A DNA stretch of 64,000 nt, taken from assembly GCA_023374045.1 (NCBI GenBank), contig CM041776.1:122355733-122419732 (forward strand), read 5' to 3'. The translations under genes were made by a program, and so were the position numbers. Below, piece after piece: positions 1-11,820 of the stretch (position 1 is its first letter; every line of letters begins with the position of its first letter). The notes under the pieces were generated by a model. The model searched no databases. It saw nothing but the letters and a program-made list of their open reading frames with translations, and was not told the DNA's origin. Source of the stretch: Limonium bicolor. Its lineage: Eukaryota; Streptophyta; Magnoliopsida; Caryophyllales; Plumbaginaceae.

Positions 1-3000
1 AAGCTAAATCAAGGTATAAATCATTTAAAACCTTAACTTGATACATTAACACAAGTTTAAGTGTGTGTATATTAATTGCCGTGAGTGAAGGATTAAAATA
101 AGGTCATGTTTGACCTTAAAATGATGAAGAAATGGTTTAATAAACTTTATAACTAATTAAACAAGCATAATTGTCAAATTTAAGACATTATGTGGAAGTT
201 TGGTAATTTAATGAAGAATATATGGTGAGGCCGAAAATTTATATGTACTTTGGGACATTTATGTGTAATTTATTTTGCAAGCCAATGTTTGTAATAAGGC
301 CATGAATTTTAGGCCATTTTATTTATGCATTTACAAGCTTTTAATTAAGTTTAAGTGGTATAAATGCATTACCGAAAATAAATGGGGTATTTGGTGTAAT
401 TAAATTAAATTTGCGGGCTTTAGATAATAAGGCCGAAAATTAGAGGTAAAAAGGAGTTAAAATAAAGTTTATAAGATTTTATAAAGTTTTGGGGTTAAAT
501 GGTAATTTTTGAAAAGTATGGGTACAAACCGTGAATAAAGGAGATTAATGATCAAGGAAATATTAAGGTGGTCAACCTTGACCATATGATAGGTTTTGAC
601 CAAATTAGATAAGTTAAATAACTTATTTAAGGTTGTATAATAAGATAAGTATCTTATGGTAATATTTTATGACATATATGGTGAATATGTTATTACCGAA
701 AATTAAGGGTGTAAAATGGTATTCTAAACACCCATGGGCTATTAGGAATTTTTAGGAATTTATTGGAATGTTTTTGAATTAAAATAAACTATATATGTAT
801 AATATATAGTTATAATGTCATTATGACACTTTGGAGAAAAATAGATGGTGGAATGGTAAATATTGAAGGTATATGGGTTAATAAGGATATTCATAACCCT
901 TTGGTGGAATTTGGAGATTTTAGAATCGTATAAGAGTATTTAATAAGATATGTGTATAATATATGGTTTTAGTGAATTATTGAACTGTATGTTATAAATA
1001 GGGCAAATGGCAATTATAAAACAGCACAAGGGCTGTTCGGAATTTAAAAAATAACCATAGGTTATGCTCTTTTATAAGTTAGAAATGTTATATTAAATGG
1101 TATATATAACATGGTAAAAAGAAAGGGGTGATTTTGTAAATAAAGGAAATTATGGTTTAAGGAAAAGTATAAGGTTAATATATGCCTATGAGGCAATATA
1201 CAATAGTTTTGTATAAAAACTATAGGTTATAAGTAAAGGAAATAAAAATATCATATCAAATGATATTAGTGTATGGTATAACATTACAAAATGTTATGTG
1301 GTCAAACGGAATTTAAATTAAGTTAAGGGCTATACCGAGTTAATAAGAGTTGAAAGATGAATTTTAGACTAAGGTCTATAATGTTATAAATGCTATGACA
1401 ATGATATGGTTTTATGGAATTAATATAAGGAAGGGTACTCACATAAAATAATGTGACAAACTATAAATAAATGGGATTTATAAACTAAGGTGTTTATGGA
1501 ATGAACCTTAGGAGTTGTAAATGTACAACATAAAATGTTACATATATTAGATAACAATCTTAATATAAGTTGTACAATAATACAATACATAAGGGAATAA
1601 TCATCTAACATAAGATGATAAAATGTAACATATGATATAAGAGTTTATTAAACTCATGGGAATTACTACGTGGTAAATATATACATACACAAGGATAATG
1701 TATATAAGGTGAATATATATTTTTGTTGGAAACCATATGATTTAATGGTGGTGGTTATTTAAAAAAAAATATAGTTACGAACTATAAGTTATGAATTTTA
1801 GAATGCAATATAATATAAGAATGCATGCATACATGCAACTATAGGTTACGTACCTAAACTAGATGTGGATAAGATTAAAAGAAATATAAGGAATTAAACT
1901 TAACAGTTGAATGTTTTGACGTACACGTTTTAAGTAACAAAGCCGACTGTTTTAGAGAAACCTGTAACAAACAACTGTAGAAAACAGGGGTGAACTGTCG
2001 GGGTTACTTATTATTCGGAAATACCGGATGTAGTTAGTCATGGAGACTGACTTATAGTTTTAATACCGTTTAGGTTATACTTCTGACAAGGACGCTTGAC
2101 AAGCTAGCGGACTGCACGGAGCATAGGATCTTGCTGATTCATACTCCACTGTAATACGATCAGGGTGAACGGTATGTAAAGGGGTTTGATCCGAGTTGTC
2201 CTAAGGTTGCTCCTTGGGCTCGGATTTGGTTGATATAACTTGTATGTTGATATGAGTCTCTGATTGTCTCTGAGGACTTCCTCAGTTCAGACTCATGTGT
2301 GATATGTGATAGGATTGTTTGTCTGAATGTGACAATTAATATGCATGAATTGTATATTTATAGCTGCTTATTATTTACTGTTGTTGAGTTAACAGTATTG
2401 GTTCGTATATATGAACCTATATATAAAACGAACTAGCGGCTATGGTGCTATCTTATATGAAATATAAGGAACGTCAGAAAACGTTGTAGCACTAAGATAA
2501 TAAGATATACATATTATCTGAGACTTTTATACGGAGCATTGGCCTTTCTATACGCCGCTCTCGTATCTAACACTGGATCCCGAGTTTACAGACTCCGGAT
2601 TGGACTAATGACCTTAGTCTGCTGTGTTAGGAAATTTGGTAATGCGATGCGATGGTATAATTAATTAATTAATGGAATGGAAGTAAAGCCAAGAGGATGT
2701 GGCTCTTGGTGCGCGCTGTGATCACAAAACGATACCAGGATGTCCGCGTACGGGTCCGTAAGTATCAAGAAAATTTCCCGTGAGCTAGAATGGCTTGTTG
2801 GTCGGAGACTCTACCGTTGGAGTGGCTACTGCCGTGGGTGACCCGCCATAATATATGGGTAACTAGAGACATGTCGTTTTAACGAGACATTGTCACTAGT
2901 TATAACTGAACAACTAAAACAATTGAGACTTATACAGTGGCGAACAATACCATGGACGAGACTTATACTTGTTTATTATTCTCGTTGTTTCGCTTTGTTG

Positions 3001-3769
3001 TTCATTGGTTATACTTGTGGTAATTTTATTGTGTGTTGATGGTTGGATGGAGCCTACAAGGCTAAGTTAAATTAAATATGAAAACTGTACGCTACGGCGA
3101 ATGTACATCGTACGTTATAGTGCTATTACTCGATACGTTCGATATATAAATGTTGTTTGGAATATTAAATGAATGTTTGGATATTTGGATGGATGGTTGA
3201 ATGTTTATGGATATTTGGATGGATGGTTAAATTTATTATGCATGTTAATACAGTGTTGAATACATCTGTAAAATAGTAAAGCATGAAACCAATCTAATGA
3301 TAAGATGGTTTAAAATGACAAGTGACCATTAGGGTCCAGGCCCGGCATACTCAGCGTCTATCGCTGATACTACACCATTACAGGTTGTTGATCATTGTCG
3401 GAGCTGAAGAGCAGGTACAGGGTAATTGGAGTCTTGCTTTTGTTACTATACATGGAGATGTTGTATAGCAATGAAGATGGTGAATTGTATTATGGAAAAG
3501 TTGTGTATTTTCAGGTTTGGGTAGGTGCTCACTTGTCGATGTTTATGGTTTATGGACTTAGTATGATGTATAGGAGTTTCTCGTTATCACTGCGGTTAGC
3601 AGTTTGTTCATTTTGGAAGTTGGATGTAGGTTGGCTACGTTGCTCGCATGGGCGTGTAATGGCCGGTGACACCCGAGTGAGTTTTGTAATTGTTATTTAT
3701 TTTCCGCTGCGAGACGTTTAAATTTTGCTACGTGAGGGATTATATCGTGATTATGGAGAGGGTGTTACA
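1..3769 (+). mobile_element. Element H: 3' part of a long LTR (Ty3-gypsy, LARD-like)
   Basis: The stretch ends in GAGGGTGTTACA at 3769, the terminal sequence shared by the long LTRs of this window. No primer site follows it, so this is a 3' LTR or solo LTR whose start lies left of the window. It is a diverged relative of G's LTR in the opposite orientation: the segment near 2505-2640 (GGATCCCGAG context) matches the reverse complement of about 13000-13110, and 1-130 matches the reverse complement of about 4880-5000. H interrupts G's 3' LTR at 3770, so ATTAT (3770-3774) is the expected target duplication; the left copy is outside the window. A 108-codon open frame at 3395-3721 lies in U5-like LTR sequence and shows no family resemblance. 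Confidence 0.75.
3331..3390 (+). promoter_or_regulatory. Conserved LTR hairpin + CAG block (H)
   Basis: TACTCAGCG, a short loop, CGCTGA, then an A/T-rich stretch ending TTACAG before GTTG. The same arrangement sits about 340-515 bp before the LTR end in C, G, K, A, B, J and I. It could be an R-region RNA structure or a 3' splice site; function unknown. Confidence 0.5.
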
Positions 3770-6363
3770 ATTATAACCTATAGTTACATATTGTTAAAAA
3801 TACCAAACAGCCCTTAAAATTCTCGGTATTTATTATTCTCCACTAAACTTCCATATTTGTAAATCAACCCCAAATTATATTTAATTGTTACACTTAAAAC
3901 GTATACCTTATATTATAATCCTTAATATATTATACCCCTGGTTATATTTCTTAATCAACCGAACAGACCCCATGGTCTATTTAAATTTAATTTCCACCAC
4001 TTAACTTCTTATAACCACCAAATAACCCCATTTAACAACATATAGTTTCTAATGTCATCAAAACTATATATTATACATATCTTCATAAAACCTCATATTA
4101 ATTCCAAAAAATCACCAAACTATACCAAAAGGTTATAAATATCATTACTAACCTTATATTTTCTCTAAATCTCAGTTTTACCACATACGTTACCCATTTG
4201 TAACATGTTATAAAATATCTTATATTATACTTAGATAATTCATATAAACTCCAAATTTAACCAAATCAATTCTAAAAATTCCTAATAACCTAAGGTTTGT
4301 ACTAAACTCCATTTCGTACCCTAAGTTTTCAGAAATAACAATACCACCCAAGTCTTATAAATTTTACAATTTAATACCCATCTCTTTATAAGGTGGTATT
4401 TAAATTTCTAAAATTTTCCAAACTTGGTCAAAGTCTCCTATATAGTCAACTTTGACCTCTAATACCAAATGGGACCCAAACTTTCGGTAATTACCTATCT
4501 TACCCCATACCTTTCTATTTTACAATTTTGACACAAAACTTTATAAAATGTTATAATTTTTATTAAATTTATTTAAAAACCCTAAATTGCTCTAATTAAG
4601 CCCACGACTTTCTAAATTCCTAGTAATTACGAATTGGCCCCAATTTTAATTATAAGCATAAATAAAACTAAATAAGCTTATAAACTTAAATTAAATGGCC
4701 TAATGACATGGCCTTATTACAACCTTGAGCTTGCAAAATAAATTACACAATAAATGTCTCAAATATTGCATATATTTTTCGGCCTCACTTTGATTTAATT
4801 ATTTTTCCACATAATGTCATAATTTGACCATTATGTTAATTAAATCTCTTAAATGACTAGCTTAATTTATCTTAGCCATTTTTCCATTTTTAGGTCAATA
4901 TGACCTATATATATAATTTCACTCTCGGCCATATATATATGCTTAGAAATTATAAAAATCATAAGTTTAAGGTGTTTATACCTTGATTATTCCTTGTATG
5001 GGCTCGGTCACTTGTAGGAAAATTCACCACTTGATTTAGACATGTTTAATACACAAAACAAGATATGGTTACACTCTAAGCTTGAGCTTAACCATAAGGA
5101 ATAATTAATGTAAGATTTAAGGCAAAAATCACCTTAAAAATGCAAGGGAACTTCTAGGTGTTTTCGGCCTGAACCAAACACACCACAAGGTGTTAGATCT
5201 ACTATATTGACATAGGAAATAGCTATATCAACACAGCTACCTTGTTATTAGTTTTACCTTGGAAAAATGCCTTAAAAGAGGGTATTTCTCTTGGATCTCG
5301 ACCACCCTTGCTCCAAATGGCTAACACAACTGAATGAACATGTAAATATGAAGATTATGAGCATATAAACTCATAAAAATTCAAGGAAGAAAACCGGATG
5401 AAGGATTGAGAGGCTTAAGGTATGTTTTTACCTTAAAATGCAATTTGAGCAACCTTGGCCCCTCTACTTGTCTCAACCGAGTTTAGCTCTTGTTCTAACC
5501 TTAGAACACTGAGAATAAGCCATAGGAATTGATGAGCCACCAAATCTAGGTGTGGGTAGTGAAGAGATGAAGAAAAAGAGCTAAAAATGACATTAAAACA
5601 CTTACCTTAAGAGCTTAGGAGTTAGATCTGCCTTCCATGCTCAAGAACCAGACTTGAGAGCTTCTTAGGAAGGGAGGAGCTCGGTCGAAAGGGCTGGGAT
5701 CGGACAAGGAGGAAGGAGAAGGTGAGAAAGGTTGGAAATAATGTAAAAAGTAAGTTTTACTATTCTAAATTTGTGTTAGGTATCAATTTGTCTCTTAATC
5801 ATTGTGAGCTGTCTCCTATCCTCTTGCCAGCCGATTTCCATGGTCCAAAGGGGTCAATTAATTGACCATTGACCATACTTGGTCAATATTGACTCATGCG
5901 GGCCCCACTTTAGGGTTTTATTAATATTTTAATATTAATTTGTAAAAATTCGTAAATTTCTGGAGTTAAATTCTAATATGATAAAATATTAATAATAAGG
6001 GTAATTTTAATTTTTATGCCCATTAAAAATCAATTTAGAAGGCAATCTCACAAAAACGTGCTTTAAGGTGTTTTAGCGCACATTTTTGTGTCACAGGGTG
6101 TTCCTGAGCTTAGTTCTCCTTGAGAATGGTTTTATTGTGTTCCTTGCTTCATTATAATACTTAGGAATCCTCTTTGGATCCTATTTGGGGTCATACAACC
6201 TTTATGGTGTCTTAAAGCACACTTTTGGCTTTACCGATCTTAAGGCGTGTTTTGCCTTGTTGAGATCTTTTCGATTGTTCCCCAATAGTAATTAGATGTT
6301 TATTAATCATCTTAGATCATTAATAGATCATTTAATTAAGTTTTAAAGGTTAGGGGTATTTCA
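3770..6363 (-). mobile_element. Element G: 3' LTR, distal part (interrupted by H)
   Basis: This closely matches 14240-16846 in G's other LTR with scattered small indels. On + it ends GGGGTATTTCA at 6363, i.e. the minus-strand LTR start TGAAATACCCC. The remaining ~2.4 kb of this LTR (counterpart of 11821-14239) is cut off by H at 3769/3770. It includes three AAGGTAA-type donor-like sites on the minus strand near 5605, 5432 and 5268. Confidence 0.85.
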
Positions 6364-6382
6364 GTCTATCCCCTTAAAAAGG
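6364..6382 (-). other. Polypurine tract of G
   Basis: On the minus strand TTTTTAAGGGGATAGAC directly precedes the 3' LTR start TGAAATACCCC and follows a GGACGAAG motif typical of the end of plant Ty3-gypsy interiors. It would prime plus-strand DNA synthesis. Confidence 0.8.
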
Positions 6383-7711
6383 CTTCGTCCCGAAGTCCTT
6401 ATCCTCTACAGTTCACCTAAGGAATCAAGTTCCACTAAGTAACCAACAGTCCATTGCTAGGGAGTAACTCCCACTAGGTTCAGACCTAGTCTATACATAC
6501 AGTATATATAAAGTGGTCAAACTCATGGTATAAGCTCATTCGTTTCATAGCACTAAACAAGGTGCACATCCAATTCATCCACAAAAGTACTCAGCGGTAC
6601 TATTTATATATCCAACCAGGTGCAAAACTCATAGTACACAGCACTAGACAAAGTGCAAAACTCATGTACATAGCACTAGACAAGGTGCAGAACTCATAAA
6701 GTACTCAAAGGTGTTTGCAAGGGATACTCCACGCATCCCTATCTACATGTTAGTATCTCGCGAGGATACCCACACATCATTCCACATGTATGCGTGCACA
6801 TATAGTTAACGTTGACAGTTCACAGGGAAGCAGTCTTAAAGACCAGGACTTGACGATCCCCAACCCCAACCAACGTCTACTACCCGCGGACACCCGGTTT
6901 GATCATAACGAAGGACACTGCGGTCCACGGCTCCTCGAACAGTATCACCTATTTCCTTAGTCACCCACAGACACACCGGTCTAACGACAAAGGACTCTGC
7001 GGTCCACGGTTCTATGGGTGATGTCACTCGCAGACACACGGTCTAATGACGAAGGACTCCACGGTCCACGGCCCTTCGAGTGACGCCCTAAATTCCAATT
7101 TCTATTCATATATGTGTCCACTTGTAGGAAGTTTCGAGAGTCATTCAACCCCGACGTGGTCAGCGTCAGTGTTGAACTATCTCTCACCTCAATTTGTGAT
7201 CGGTTTCCCTTATCGGACCAGGATCAAGTTCAACTTCCCACGTCAATTTCAATCAATCAATTGTTTATTCACTTCTAATCTTGTTTCCTCTTGATTTTGC
7301 CACCTTGTGTTCTATAGATACACAAGTCAACTAGTGTAATTAATCTAATCACCGACATATAGGATCATGTATCCTAACCATGTACCAAGTTCACTCGACT
7401 TACAATTATTCATACAATTCTTAGAGGTATAACCACCACTAGGTCACACATGGGTCTCATGCGCCCTCACTCATCGCATTCCAACAATCGGTTTCATACG
7501 AGTCACAATTTATATAGTATGGAGCTTTTTACTCCTTCCATTTTGACATCTCCCATAGAAGCTACCAGAGAGACCTACTTGAACTCTCAACTGGAGATAC
7601 AAGTTAGGCGTTCATGTGTTTAATGTTCGCAACGTTTGCATAAATAATCGGAAATAGAATAAGAACACTCCATCTGTTCTCCCTTCCCTATTCGTCACGA
7701 CAATGCGAACT

Positions 7712-7713
<2 letters not shown>

Positions 7714-7744
<31 letters not shown>
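7714..7744. repeat. (TA)n microsatellite
   Basis: About 15 TA dinucleotides in a row inside G's interior. Confidence 0.95.
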
Positions 7745-7747
<3 letters not shown>

Positions 7748-7868
7748 TATATACCTCACAATATATAATACAATCATGACACTTGTACTCTACATACAAT
7801 AATAGTTTGCATCATGTGTACCGTGCGCTACGTACCCCTACGTACGGTATTTTTTGGCGTGTGAAATC

Positions 7869-7908
7869 GCTCTACCCCCTTAAAAATGATTACGCCCACG
7901 TAATCTAC
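7869..7908 (-). other. Hairpin plus internal polypurine-like tract (G)
   Basis: On the minus strand GATTACG-TGGG-CGTAATC, a 7-bp inverted repeat, is followed by TTTTTAAGGGGGTAGAGCGA. Element I carries the same pair at 61665-61703. The tract resembles a polypurine primer but lies about 1.5 kb before the true one. Confidence 0.6.
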
Positions 7909-10691
7909 GAATATATCATCGTGAAGTAATAAGTTCAAGATGTTCCATTCCAGTGGAATTATTCGTGCACCAATGTGTTACATATTTCATTACCCCTTTT
8001 TCCATAGGGTCGGGCTTTAGCCCTCAGGTTATACCGCCTACCTCGCTTAGGTGTATTTAAGTGTATATTCATATACGGTTTGATCGGAAGATGTAAACAC
8101 ATCATTTGTGTTCCTCAAGCCTGCTAGGTATGTCAAACCTAAGCAATATGGGCCCACTCGCTCCGCAAGCAGTCTGCCCAACTACTATATGGTTAGTTTA
8201 CCCCTTTTAGGTAGTAGTTTCATGTCCGTTCCAAGTCCATGTGACGGTGTTTTCTACACAGTCTTCCATAATTATGGGAATGGTGTAATTTATTCGGCTG
8301 CGTGGTATCGTTAGTCACACACGCTTATTCTTTCAATTTAGCCATTTTATTCAGCTCTCCTGAATTCTATACATGCTCATGGTATATTCCCATGAGTTCA
8401 TGCCACCCTACCGAACTATCCTTCGGTAAAAGGTTGTCGAGCTATGTTCTAACATCTAGTGCTTGCAGTAGTAGTCTGATATGCGCATCTAACTGGCGCC
8501 TCATGACTCTAAGTTATCTCCCTCTGGAATGTGTTCGTTCTTGTGTTGGCACTTTAGTGTCCATCTATATGGTTCATTTTCTTCTCGATTAGGGGAATCC
8601 ATTTGTTTATCTGATGTTCCACCTTCTGATTCTTACTAGCATAATTCGGTTAACAGTTATTCTAATGGTTGCTTGTTGCGCACCATGTACCAGTCGATTG
8701 GACGGTTATCCGCCGTTGCGGTTTGCACGGAGTATCTAATCTCCGGCTTAGAGTATCTCTTGTAATGCTCACTTTTACCCTTCGTCTGTTGTAAACATAC
8801 AATACGACTGTGGGTTTTAGCTTGGTATTCATTCTCTGTTCAAACCTAATTGGTACTACATACTAACGTTTATGGCTTGAGCATGTGGTTATTATTATTT
8901 AATGCGACATCATCGCAGCGCCCTCAGCGCGTGGTATAACTCTCTTTGTGCCCCCTTTTTGGGTAGCATCATTATCACAAGGTTTCTCTAAGATAACTTC
9001 CTTAAATACCACAATTCCTTTTCTCATTCATGGTTTCAACTTGCCATTACCATTAAATTGGCCTTAGTTTCCTCGTTTACTAAAATCCCCAAAATTTATG
9101 TTTAACTCCTCCACTGTGGAGTTGCGACCTTATGTCACTTTATTATCAAGCTATCCTTGATTTTCCTAACCTTGCTAGTTTGACTGAGATCTCTCTCGTC
9201 GTTACATGGTTTACCTAGTCAGGGTTCCATTCGCTGACTTAGACACAGAGTTGATTACCTCCTGGGTCCTTACACTACTCGTTTACATGCATGGGGTACC
9301 ATACTGATACATTACTACTTACCCAACTAACTTAATATAGTTTGTCAGGCCCACAAGCTCCTAGGAGTGCGGTCGTCCCATGTCTCGTTTAGTGCACTCG
9401 TAGCGTTCGTACCCGGTGATTATCGTACTCTTAGTCCCGGTAATTTATGTTTAGTGACTATGCTGCCAATTCTTAACCTTTGATGTCAGAATGGCCCTAA
9501 TATTAGGTTCTATGGTTTCGTTTATTAATGTGTGTTTCCTTTACCTTCCCTAAGATAGGTGTTTGCGACTTATCGCCCTAATTCTGGTTTCCACATGCTC
9601 ACCATCTGGTATCTGTGAGTGGGGTTCAGTAACTACTTATTACCTCTCCCGTTCACTCCTAGGCTGTTAACGCCTTCAGATATGAGTTTTCAGTATTCGA
9701 ACTCCACCCAATCTATTGGGTTACACCCTATGGTGTTTCCGGACTCCATGATAAAGATTGACACCTCGGGTTTCCCCTGTCTTATGGTAGTCCCGTTAGT
9801 CTGATATTAATCAGTACTTGTGATTCATCACCCTTTTCCCCTAGTTTTGGGTCACTTTGGTGGTACTAAGGTATCCCTCCGTAGGCCTATGCCATACGAT
9901 ATTCAGCCTCAATACTGATTCTGATAGTTAAATGATTGTTAGTCTTGTTATTTAATTTATTCCTAGTTGGTTCTAATACTTTCTCCTGAGGTTACAATTG
10001 GGTGCCCACAACTTAGTGGTTTCCGCTAATCATTCCTCTTCACTGTGTGGTCCTTACTCTTATTCAACTCATATTTCCTCCATCCTCTTTGAGGTAACGG
10101 TATCTTCCGTCATCAGGCAATTTTCACTTTTTAGTTTATATCCACTGCCCTCCATACGGGAGTCTAGCAGCATAATGGATACGACACCTCCGGCGTGTGT
10201 GGTGCGGGCATTACATCGGCCCCTTTTATTGCACGTTCACATCTGCCTATTTTTTTTTTAAAGGTCCTGCCTCATATAGCTCACTTCTTGCCCTCTGGCA
10301 ATGTTCAATCGTAGTGGTTTAACCACGAGTGTCACGCACTCTCTAAATATGGTTATGCTGGTCCTGAAGACCCGTCACTCCCCACCGGTAATGGTTGACG
10401 TTTAATGTCCATACCGGCACTGGGGTTAGACTTGTAGGCACTAACTATTGTTATTCTCATTCACTCCCCTTTTAATATTCTACTAAATGGTGTATTGTTT
10501 TTTTTTTTGGTTTAATGGTCAGACCGGCTAGGTCTTCTCGAGGTTCTATCGACCTCAAACCCAAGGGTTTCGTACCCCTGCCCTTAAGAAGGTTGTGTCC
10601 TGCTTTATTGCATTACGGACTTACATAAGATTTAGTGTTTATTGGTAACTGCCTGGACCACCACGTCCTTTAGGGTTAGTTTACCGTCGCT

Positions 10692-10711
10692 GCACTTGCT
10701 GTAGCAAGTGC
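10692..10711. repeat. Palindrome GCACTTGC..GCAAGTGC
   Basis: Inverted repeat of arm GCACTTGC about 1.1 kb from G's primer site. Matching palindromes occur at similar places in B (42862-42881) and I (58236-58255). Confidence 0.6.
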
Positions 10712-11803
10712 GCAAGGCAGGTTGAATTTTAGTGTTTGGTTAATGTGGCACTTGCAGTGGCAGCGCACCATGCAGACTGAGCCACCAGTACGGTGTGTCA
10801 GTGCAGTGCTATTCCCTAATCGGGTTCCTGTTCTGGTCAAAAGTTCTTGTTCAATTTAATACAGTCTCACTCCCGCACTTGTTCCCACAAGTTTACCGTG
10901 GTAGTAAGTTCTTACTTTCCTCACGAGGTGTTTCATGATAGCAACTTAGCGAGTTCTTGTTTCTACAGTTCTCATGATCTCTCCTCATGCACGTCGGGCG
11001 ATCTTGAACCTTCAGTGTTGCATGTGCTAGAGTTACTCGCTTCGGGTGAGACTTCCAAGGATCATCCATTCCGTCTGTTGCATATCTCTTAAATCTTTCT
11101 ATTACTCGTCGTTTCTATCTCTTTTCCCCCAAGCGCACTAATCAGTGCTTTCCTGGATGTAAGACAGGGTGCTTTGCTTATACAAGCTAGCCCCATTAGC
11201 CCTACGGGAATTATCTCTCTCAACCATGGCTTATATTTGTCAGCTACTCGTATGGTAAACATCACGTTATTACCAGGACCCCCGGTCCTAAACATTACAT
11301 CAAAACACAAAGTCTTATTTTCTACCTCTAACATAATCTTCTTAGCATCCACATCGGGTCTTTCCGATCAGGAGAGTTATCTCCGTGGTGTTTCTCATTT
11401 CATTGTCTCACTAGATAGTACTCGAGATACGGGCTGCGGCGGGTGGGGTACCATTGCAAATTTCCCCGGATGCTCTCCCATCGAGTGTGAGCGGTTCATA
11501 CCATCTTCGCGTTATTTGGGGTTGCTGGACCTTCACCACCTTCCGCTGCTCCGTGTTCTTCCTTAGTACTGTTACCTTGACCTCTCTCTGACATAAGTCA
11601 AGAGGACGGGTTAGACCTTTACTTGGTCTAATACCGTAGTCTCGGTCATTTATTATTGAAGTGCCTCCACGGCTATGGTGTGTAAGCTTTAAGCACTGCA
11701 TCAACCCCGCAAGGCCACGTATCCTCACAACGTTTTCCCGTATTCCCATAACCTATGCTCACTGTATAAATCCTACTATCTCTTGTCATCAGAGCGGTAC
11801 TCC

Positions 11804-11815
11804 GCTCTGATACCA
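11804..11815 (-). other. Primer-binding site of G (tRNA-iMet)
   Basis: Minus-strand TGGTATCAGAGC, complementary to the 3' end of plant initiator tRNA-Met, 5 nt from the LTR end. It is one arm of a perfect 10-bp hairpin, ATCAGAGCGG (11788-11797), loop TACT, CCGCTCTGAT (11802-11811). Confidence 0.9.
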
Positions 11816-11820
11816 CTTTT

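Larger units (their letters stand above)
6364..11820 (-). mobile_element. Element G: non-coding internal domain
   Basis: A 5.46 kb interior lies between primer site (11804-11815) and polypurine tract (6366-6382). No gag, protease, reverse transcriptase, RNase H or integrase motif is readable in any frame, and the open frames are short and scattered over both strands. Even so, parts are conserved with element I: the minus-strand sequence around 9280-9330 (GTATCA.TA.GGTACCCCA.G.ATGTA context) matches I near 58715-58770, and the internal polypurine-like tract and GCACTTGC palindrome also recur. Conservation of an interior without coding capacity, between very long LTRs, fits a LARD-type non-autonomous element mobilised by an autonomous chromovirus. 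An old decayed coding copy is the alternative. Confidence 0.7.

Noticed and set aside
3395..3721. 108-codon open frame (+)
   Set aside because: It lies in LTR sequence near the 3' end, has unusual composition for a protein, no recognisable motif, and no counterpart kept open in G's related LTR.
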